48,646 nt of DNA, from positions 1 to 48,646 of the forward strand of contig PWMU01000175.1 in NCBI GenBank assembly GCA_003558065.1, in the 5' to 3' direction. Both the position numbers and the translations under genes were made by a program. The DNA is from Opitutia bacterium. GTDB taxonomy: Bacteria; Verrucomicrobiota; Verrucomicrobiia; Opitutales; T3Sed10-336. Below, one piece after another: positions 43,308 to 48,646 of the stretch; position 1 is the first letter of the stretch, and the number at the start of each line of letters is the position of its first letter. The notes beneath the pieces are model-generated. The model was not told the origin of the DNA. It saw nothing but the letters and a program-made list of their open reading frames with translations, and ran no database searches.

Positions 43308-44366
43308 ATGAAAGGTTGGTTGAAACGAGGCGCGTGGATTCTGGGACTTCTGGTCCTGCTGGTGATACTCGCGATCCCCAGGATCCCCGGCTTCGAGACA
43401 CCTGATACGGAAACGGAGAGAACCGCCGCCCCGGTCCGGGTCTTCGAGGCCGAAAGCTCCTCGCTGGAGAGAAGTCTCCGTCTCACGGGTACCCTCAGAG
43501 CGGACGAGTCGGCCGAGATCCGCGCGGAGATCACTGCAAAAGTGAAAGAAATCCTCTTGGCCGAAGGTGAACCGGTTCGAAAAGGCGACCTGCTGGTTAA
43601 GCTTGAGGACGAAGACGTCAGGGCGGATCTCGAACAGGTGGAGGCCAACCTCGAATTCGCCCTGCGTGAAGAGGAACGCCAGCGGCGCCTGATTGTAACC
43701 GGAAGCACCACCGAGCGGCTGTTCGAAGAGGCGGCCAACCGGCGCCGCGTGCTCGAAGCCAATAAGCGATCGATCGAAACCCGCCTCGCCAAAACCGAGC
43801 TGCGCGCCCCCTTCGACGGGGTCATCGGCTTGCGCGACGTCAGCCCCGGATCTCTGGTCCAGCCCGACACCCGGGTGGCTTCCCTCCGGAAGATCGACCC
43901 GCTCAAGATCGATTTTTCCGCCCCGGAACGTTACCTGGCCGACCTTCGAGTCGGTTTGCCGTTCGAGGTCACGCTAGCCGGCAGTGACGCGACCTATTCA
44001 GGGTCCGTGTACGCCCGGGAACCCGCGATCGACTCCGACACGCGTACTGTGCGGTTGCGCGGCCGGGTGGAAAACCCGGAGGGCCGGCTTCTTCCCGGCG
44101 CGTTCGCCCAGGTCCACCTAACGCTCGGGCATGACGATGAAGCCATTTTGATACCCTCCGTCGCCATCATTCCCGGGCAGGAATCATCGGTGTTCGTGAT
44201 CGACAACGGACGCGCCCAAAGACGCACGGTCGATCTCGGGCGGCGGACGCGGGACAAGGTGCAGATTCTCAACGGGATCGAAGCCGGGGACACAGTCGTC
44301 ATCGCCGGTGTTCAGAGCCTGCGCGACGGTGAAGAGGTCACGATACTGGGGCCCGACGAGACCTGA
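43308..44366 (+). CDS. RND efflux periplasmic adaptor (MdtA/AcrA-like)
   Basis: 352 residues from the ATG at 43308. Membrane anchor GAWILGLLVLLVILAIPRIP, then the lipoyl half-motif KVKEILLAEGEPVRKGDLLV, an alpha-hairpin (residues about 115-170; ANLEFALREEERQRRLIVTG), the second half-motif LRAPFDGVIGLRDVSPGSLV, the beta-barrel and a membrane-proximal domain ending VVIAGVQSLRDGEEVTILG. No lipobox. The pump gene follows 20 bases later, so both are co-transcribed; no outer-membrane channel gene is present in this window. Probably assembles with the pump and a TolC-type channel encoded elsewhere. Substrates cannot be inferred. Confidence 0.93.
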   Translation: MKGWLKRGAWILGLLVLLVILAIPRIPGFETPDTETERTAAPVRVFEAESSSLERSLRLTGTLRADESAEIRAEITAKVKEILLAEGEPVRKGDLLVKLEDEDVRADLEQVEANLEFALREEERQRRLIVTGSTTERLFEEAANRRRVLEANKRSIETRLAKTELRAPFDGVIGLRDVSPGSLVQPDTRVASLRKIDPLKIDFSAPERYLADLRVGLPFEVTLAGSDATYSGSVYAREPAIDSDTRTVRLRGRVENPEGRLLPGAFAQVHLTLGHDDEAILIPSVAIIPGQESSVFVIDNGRAQRRTVDLGRRTRDKVQILNGIEAGDTVVIAGVQSLRDGEEVTILGPDET

Positions 44367-44386
44367 GAGCCTACCCGAGTTCGACC

Positions 44387-47300
44387 ATGAGTCTTTCCCA
44401 GATGAGCATTCGGCGGCCGGTTCTGGCCACGGTCTTCGCCATAGCCATTGTCATCTTCGGCATCGCCGGCTTCCAGTTCCTCGGCGTTCGAGAGTATCCG
44501 GCGGCGGAGGGACCCGTCATCACCGTCCGCGCCGAATATCCCGGCGCCAGTTCCTCGGTAATCGAAAGCCAGATCACCGAGCCGCTGGAGAACGAGGTCA
44601 ACACCGTTTCCGGGATCCGCACCCTCACGTCGGTCAGCAGGGAGGGCCGCAGCACGCTCACGATCGAGTTCGCCCTCGGCGACGACCTCGACCGCGCGGC
44701 CAATGATGTCCGGGACCGGGTATCCGCCGCGATGCGACGTCTCCCGTCGGACGCCGAACCCCCGGTCGTTGAAAAGGCCGACGCCGACGGCAATCCCATC
44801 ATCTTTATCAATGTCCACAGCGACCAGCGCGACCTGCTCGAACTCACGGATATCGCCGACAACATTTTCCGGTCGCGCCTGCAGACCATCGACTCAGTGG
44901 CGCGGGTCGACATCTGGGGCTCCAAGGAGTACGCGATGCGCCTGTGGATGGACCCCGACAAACTATCCGCCTACGCGCTTACTCCGATTGATGTCCGTAA
45001 CGCCCTCGCGCGCTCCAACGTCGAACTGCCATCCGGGCGGGTCGAGGGTGACGCCATCGAACTGAGCGTCCGGACTCTCAGCCGGCTGGACGACGATCCC
45101 GAAGTATTTGAGAATCTGATACTGAAGCAGAACGGCGATCGGACGGTCCGCTTCCGCGACATCGGCCACGCCGAAGTCGGTCCGCTGAACGAACGAACCA
45201 TTCTGAAGCGCGACGGGGTCCCGATGGTCGGGGTCGTGATCCGGCCCCAGACAGGGGCGAACGAAATCGCCATCGCGGACGAATTCTACCGTCGGCTGGA
45301 CCAGATCAAGACCGACCTTCCGGATGACATACAGGTGGAAATGGGCTTCGACACCACGGAGTTCATCCGCGATTCGATCACCGAAGTCAAGCAGACCATC
45401 TTTATCGCCCTGGTACTGGTCTGCCTGGTGATCTTCTTTTTTCTCCGGGAAATCCGCTCGACGATAATCCCGTTGATCACGATCCCGATCGCGCTGACCG
45501 GAGCCTTTTTCATCATGTACATCTCCGGATTCACGATCAACGTCCTCACGCTGCTGGCCCTGGTGCTGGCGATCGGGCTGGTGGTGGACGATGCGGTGGT
45601 GGTGCTGGAAAACATCTACTCAAAGATCGAGCAGGGTCTCGCCCCGATTCAGGCGGGCGATACGGGCATACGGGAAATCTTCACCGCGGTCATTGCGACC
45701 ACCCTGGCGCTCACGGCGGTCTTCACTCCCATCATTTTCATGGAGGGGCTGACCGGCATGCTCTTCCGGGAGTTCGGTGTGACCCTGGCCGGCGCGGTGA
45801 TTATATCGTCGTTCATCGCCCTGACACTGACCCCGATGCTGGCGACGCGCGTGCTCAAGAAGCACGATACCCCGCCGCGATTCCACGCGGCGACCGAGCC
45901 ATTCTTCAGCGGCCTCGCCGACTCCTACCGGAACGCCCTGCGCGCCTTTCTCGATCACCGGTGGCTCGCCCTGGTGCTCATGGCGGTCTGCCTGGGGAGC
46001 ATCGGTTATTTCTGGACGGTCCTTCCGCGCGAGCTGGCTCCGCTGGAGGACCGCAGTCTGATGGTCCTGCGTATCACCGGCCCCGAAGGTGCCAACTACG
46101 ACTACATGGAATCGGTCATGGACCGGCTCGACCGGGTGCTGATGGAAGAGGTGCCGGAGCGGGAGGCGGCGATCTCGGTCACTTCGCCCGGTTTCGGCGC
46201 GGCCACAACGGTCAATTCGGGATTTTCCCGCCTCGCATTGAAACCGCCCGACAGGCGCGAGCGATCCCAGGCCGAAATCGCCCGGGATCTTGGCGGAAAG
46301 GTTCAAGGGATTCCCGAGGCGGAAATCTTTGTCAGCCAGCCCGCGACGATCCGCACGGGCGGACGCGGCCTGCCCGTGCAGTTCGTGGTCCAGCACCCCA
46401 ATTTCGACCGGCTGACCGACATGCTTCCCGGGTTCCTGGAAATGGCGCGGGATCGTCCGGAACTGGGATTCGTCGACGTGGACCTAGAGTTCACCAACCC
46501 GGAAGTTCAGGTTCACATCGACCGCGACCGGGCGGAAGCACTCGGGGTTTCCGTACGCGATGTTTCCGAAACGCTTCAGGCTGCACTGAGCCAGCAACGC
46601 TTCGGCTTCTTCCTGCGGGAAGGGCAGCAGTATGAGATTGTCGGCCAGGTGCTCCGCGAGAACCGTCTCACACCCGATCAGCTCAACCTCCTGAGCGTCC
46701 GAGGGAACAACCGGTCCGTCGTCACCCTTGACAACCTGATCGACCTGCGGGAAACGGTGGCGCCGGCCGTCCTTTACCGCTTCAACCGCTTTCCCTCGAC
46801 CACGTTTTCCGCGAACCTGGCGGACGGGTACACTTTGGAGGACGGCATCCGGGCCATGCGGGAGGTAGCCGCCGAAATGCTCGACGAAGGCTATTCGACC
46901 GACCTGGCGGGGGAGTCGCGTGAATTCGAAGAAACCGGCGCGACCATGCTTTACGTTTTCGCGTTCGCGCTCGTTCTGGTGTTCCTGGTTCTGGCCGCGC
47001 AATTCGAAAGCTTCCGCGATCCGGCCACCATTATGCTGACCGTTCCGCTCGCGCTGGCCGGCGGTATGCTGGCCCTGTGGTATTTCGGAGAGGGCCTTAA
47101 CCTCTTCTCCCAGATCGGACTGATCATGCTCATCGGCCTGGTCACCAAGAACGGCATCCTCCTGGTGGAATTCGCCAATCAACGCAAGGAAGCCGGCCGC
47201 ACCCTTCGACAGGCGGTCGAAGAAGCGGCCGCGCGACGTTTCCGTCCGATCCTCATGACCACCATTTCCACGATTTTCGGCGTGATGCCCATCGCCCTCG

Positions 47301-47461
47301 CCGTCGGCGCGGGATCCCAGAGCCGCATCCCTCTCGGTGTCGCCGTCATCGGCGGCCTGATCGTCGGCAGCCTGCTCACCCTGTTCGTCATCCCCGCCGC
47401 CTACCTGACGATCTCCTCGGAGAAGTCCGGCCGCGCGATCGCGCCGCCGCCGCAGCCCTGA
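44387..47461 (+). CDS. RND efflux pump, HAE1 type (AcrB/MexF-like)
   Basis: Proton-driven inner-membrane exporter, 1024 residues, the usual length. MSLSQMSIRRPVLATVFAIA is the standard first helix. The proton-relay residues are present: the Asp pair in GLVVDDAVVVLENI (helix 4) and Lys in GLVTKNGILLVEFANQ (helix 10), with RFRPILMTTISTIFGVMPIA in helix 11. Two porter domains (residues about 40-330 and 560-860) include PGASSSVIESQITEPLENEV. Downstream of its adaptor by 20 bases; convergent with the amidohydrolase gene whose stop lies seven bases away. HAE1 rather than heavy-metal type because of the helix-4 DD motif and length. Confidence 0.95.
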   Translation: MSLSQMSIRRPVLATVFAIAIVIFGIAGFQFLGVREYPAAEGPVITVRAEYPGASSSVIESQITEPLENEVNTVSGIRTLTSVSREGRSTLTIEFALGDDLDRAANDVRDRVSAAMRRLPSDAEPPVVEKADADGNPIIFINVHSDQRDLLELTDIADNIFRSRLQTIDSVARVDIWGSKEYAMRLWMDPDKLSAYALTPIDVRNALARSNVELPSGRVEGDAIELSVRTLSRLDDDPEVFENLILKQNGDRTVRFRDIGHAEVGPLNERTILKRDGVPMVGVVIRPQTGANEIAIADEFYRRLDQIKTDLPDDIQVEMGFDTTEFIRDSITEVKQTIFIALVLVCLVIFFFLREIRSTIIPLITIPIALTGAFFIMYISGFTINVLTLLALVLAIGLVVDDAVVVLENIYSKIEQGLAPIQAGDTGIREIFTAVIATTLALTAVFTPIIFMEGLTGMLFREFGVTLAGAVIISSFIALTLTPMLATRVLKKHDTPPRFHAATEPFFSGLADSYRNALRAFLDHRWLALVLMAVCLGSIGYFWTVLPRELAPLEDRSLMVLRITGPEGANYDYMESVMDRLDRVLMEEVPEREAAISVTSPGFGAATTVNSGFSRLALKPPDRRERSQAEIARDLGGKVQGIPEAEIFVSQPATIRTGGRGLPVQFVVQHPNFDRLTDMLPGFLEMARDRPELGFVDVDLEFTNPEVQVHIDRDRAEALGVSVRDVSETLQAALSQQRFGFFLREGQQYEIVGQVLRENRLTPDQLNLLSVRGNNRSVVTLDNLIDLRETVAPAVLYRFNRFPSTTFSANLADGYTLEDGIRAMREVAAEMLDEGYSTDLAGESREFEETGATMLYVFAFALVLVFLVLAAQFESFRDPATIMLTVPLALAGGMLALWYFGEGLNLFSQIGLIMLIGLVTKNGILLVEFANQRKEAGRTLRQAVEEAAARRFRPILMTTISTIFGVMPIALAVGAGSQSRIPLGVAVIGGLIVGSLLTLFVIPAAYLTISSEKSGRAIAPPPQP

Positions 47462-47467
47462 TCCGCT

Positions 47468-48646
47468 CTATTTCAGGTAAAGCCGAGCGGCCGCGTCGTG
47501 AAGCCATTCCCGGGCGCAACGGAGCGCCTCCTCTTCGTCCACCCAGCCGTTTTGCACCTGTGCGAACAGAAACTCGGCCATCAGCTTCCGGATCAGGAGG
47601 ATCTTCCCGTAACACCATTCGACGCACCGCGCGTCGGAGACAACGAAGCTGCTTTTGGCCGGCGGGAGGGCTTCGAATCGTTTCTGCATGCAGTCGCGGT
47701 AACTGCTTACCCGGAAATTGTACCACCACAGGCCCCCCACCCTCACATGGGGAAAGATCCGCGCGGCCTGGACCGCGTCGAGATTGTTGATCTCGGACCC
47801 GAGCACCAACTCGAAGGGGCACGCGTACGCCTCGAAAAGCCCGTACAGATTGAGGATACGCTCAGGATCGTTTACGGGCGCCGGCCTCCCGCCCGCCCGG
47901 TTGCGTTCGATCCCGAGAAAAAACTGCACGAACAGACCGTTGCGCTCCGCACGCGCGCACATTCGGTGGAGCAGAAAGTCCAGGATCTCCCCGGCACTAT
48001 TGTCTTCGGGACGCAGTGAAACGCTCTCCCGCCCGATCCGCCGGTCCAGGCGGGGAAGCGTGGTCATGATTCCCGGCGCGCCCTTGCGGGCGGCCTCGTC
48101 CACCAACTCGGAGAGCTCCTCCGCGGCCGCCTCCACCCGGCCGGCGCGGGCGCCGCCTCCGGCGAATTCCTCCATCCGGGCCGTCAACACGTCATCGAGC
48201 CGCGGAAGCCACACGCCGCCCTCCGGCAACTCCGGAAACGGGGCGTGCTCCTCGCGGTTGACCGCGATCCGCCGGATGTTGAGCCGCCCGGTCACTTCCG
48301 CCGCCCATCCTTCCCGCTCCGCCGTACCGCCCACCGCCTCGTTCGCTTTCCGCACGCTGGCGGCATCGGTGATCTCGAGCCCGTAAAGGTCGCCCATGAT
48401 CCGTCTCACCACCCAATTCATCGAGGTGTTACGGGTGGCCGCAAAGGCGCGGGCGTAGGCCTCGCACCGGTCCGCCTCGCCAAGGGAGTCCGGATCCGCC
48501 GGATACCCGGCCCCGATCATCTCCTCCCGCAGCCAGAAGTACTCGCCGATCTCCCAAAAGTCCCGCGCGGCCAGGCGCCCGCCGATCAGGTGACTGTGGG
48601 TATCGAAAACATCGATATTGGAAACAGCACGCTCGAATGAGGCGAA
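47468..48646 (-). CDS. Glucuronate-isomerase-like amidohydrolase (UxaC family), N-terminus cut by window edge
   Basis: Frame open from the right edge (48646) to 47468, at least 392 residues. Near the edge it reads VFDTHSHLIGGRLAARDFWE, the amidohydrolase D-T-H-x-H metal motif in the form seen in uronate isomerase, which interconverts uronic aldoses and ketoses. The next segment EYFWLREEMIGAGYPADPDS also fits UxaC. Further along are LGSEINNLDAVQAARIFPHV and VRVGGLWWYNFRVSSYRDCM, the latter near the C-terminal active-site W/Y region. UxaC of E. coli is 470 residues, so 50-80 residues may be missing or the protein is a shorter relative. The start lies outside the window. It suits uronic-acid catabolism after pectin or alginate cleavage. 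Confidence 0.75.
   Translation of the reverse strand, partial: FASFERAVSNIDVFDTHSHLIGGRLAARDFWEIGEYFWLREEMIGAGYPADPDSLGEADRCEAYARAFAATRNTSMNWVVRRIMGDLYGLEITDAASVRKANEAVGGTAEREGWAAEVTGRLNIRRIAVNREEHAPFPELPEGGVWLPRLDDVLTARMEEFAGGGARAGRVEAAAEELSELVDEAARKGAPGIMTTLPRLDRRIGRESVSLRPEDNSAGEILDFLLHRMCARAERNGLFVQFFLGIERNRAGGRPAPVNDPERILNLYGLFEAYACPFELVLGSEINNLDAVQAARIFPHVRVGGLWWYNFRVSSYRDCMQKRFEALPPAKSSFVVSDARCVEWCYGKILLIRKLMAEFLFAQVQNGWVDEEEALRCAREWLHDAAARLYLK

Noticed and set aside
1-48646. tRNA/rRNA genes, insertion sequences, prophage, CRISPR arrays
   Set aside because: Looked for conserved termini, transposases, integrases and regularly spaced repeats by eye; none seen.

Overview
The window looks like chromosomal DNA of a GC-rich Gram-negative bacterium, most likely a Verrucomicrobiota member of Opitutae type. 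This is inference from gene content: Omp85/TamB outer-membrane genes, a PEP-CTERM sorting-signal protein, a Gfo/Idh dehydrogenase next to a PmoA-like (DUF6807) protein, an ImuA-ImuB-DnaE2 cassette, and two tiny basic proteins of a kind I associate with this phylum. I saw no rRNA, tRNA, insertion sequence, prophage or CRISPR array. Coding density is high, and long antisense open frames are common because of the high GC content; these were discarded.

Layout. 1-3.1 kb (minus): damage-inducible mutagenesis cassette imuA-imuB-dnaE2 (dnaE2 runs off the left edge), with an operator-like dyad before imuA. 3.3-6.3 kb (minus): MacAB-type efflux (adaptor, ATPase, permease). 6.6-12.7 kb (minus): tamA- and tamB-like outer-membrane assembly pair. 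12.8-14.9 kb: M3 oligopeptidase. 15.2-17.8 kb (plus): SNF2 helicase. 18.2-20.3 kb (plus): the most unusual locus, a 44-residue peptide with an exact lasso-peptide leader motif, an HPr-kinase-like protein and a PEP-CTERM protein, closed by a strong terminator. 20.4-23.5 kb: phosphofructokinase, a small basic protein, DUF1294 membrane protein, argininosuccinate synthase. 23.8-28.1 kb (plus): Gfo/Idh dehydrogenase, PmoA-like protein and a divergent Nramp-like transporter. 28.3-30.7 kb (plus): Spy-like periplasmic protein with a Q/M repeat tail and a DEAD-box helicase. 30.7-33.0 kb (minus): ArsR regulator, then ribH-nusB-ftsY. 33.4-41.3 kb: carbohydrate genes (galactokinase, a lyase-like alpha/alpha-barrel protein, GH4 glycosidase), a MetE-like methyltransferase, a lipoprotein and a haem-domain-like protein. 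41.5-47.5 kb: an ECF sigma / anti-sigma / Spy-like operon divergent from an RND efflux pair. 47.5 kb to the right edge (minus): a glucuronate-isomerase-like amidohydrolase, cut by the window.

How it fits together. Most of the window is housekeeping, envelope and sugar-catabolism genes. The candidate novel system is at 18.2-19.4 kb (perhaps to 20.3 kb). The peptide carries the leader signature recognised by lasso-peptide biosynthetic enzymes and ends in serine, and the next gene is of the HPr-kinase-like family known to phosphorylate the C-terminal serine of paeninodin-type lasso peptides. No lasso cyclase (asparagine-synthetase-like), RRE protein or leader protease lies in the window, and the tail has no Asp/Glu where a lasso ring would close. 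It may therefore be an orphan precursor-kinase pair served in trans, or a different, non-lasso phosphopeptide that uses a lasso-type leader.
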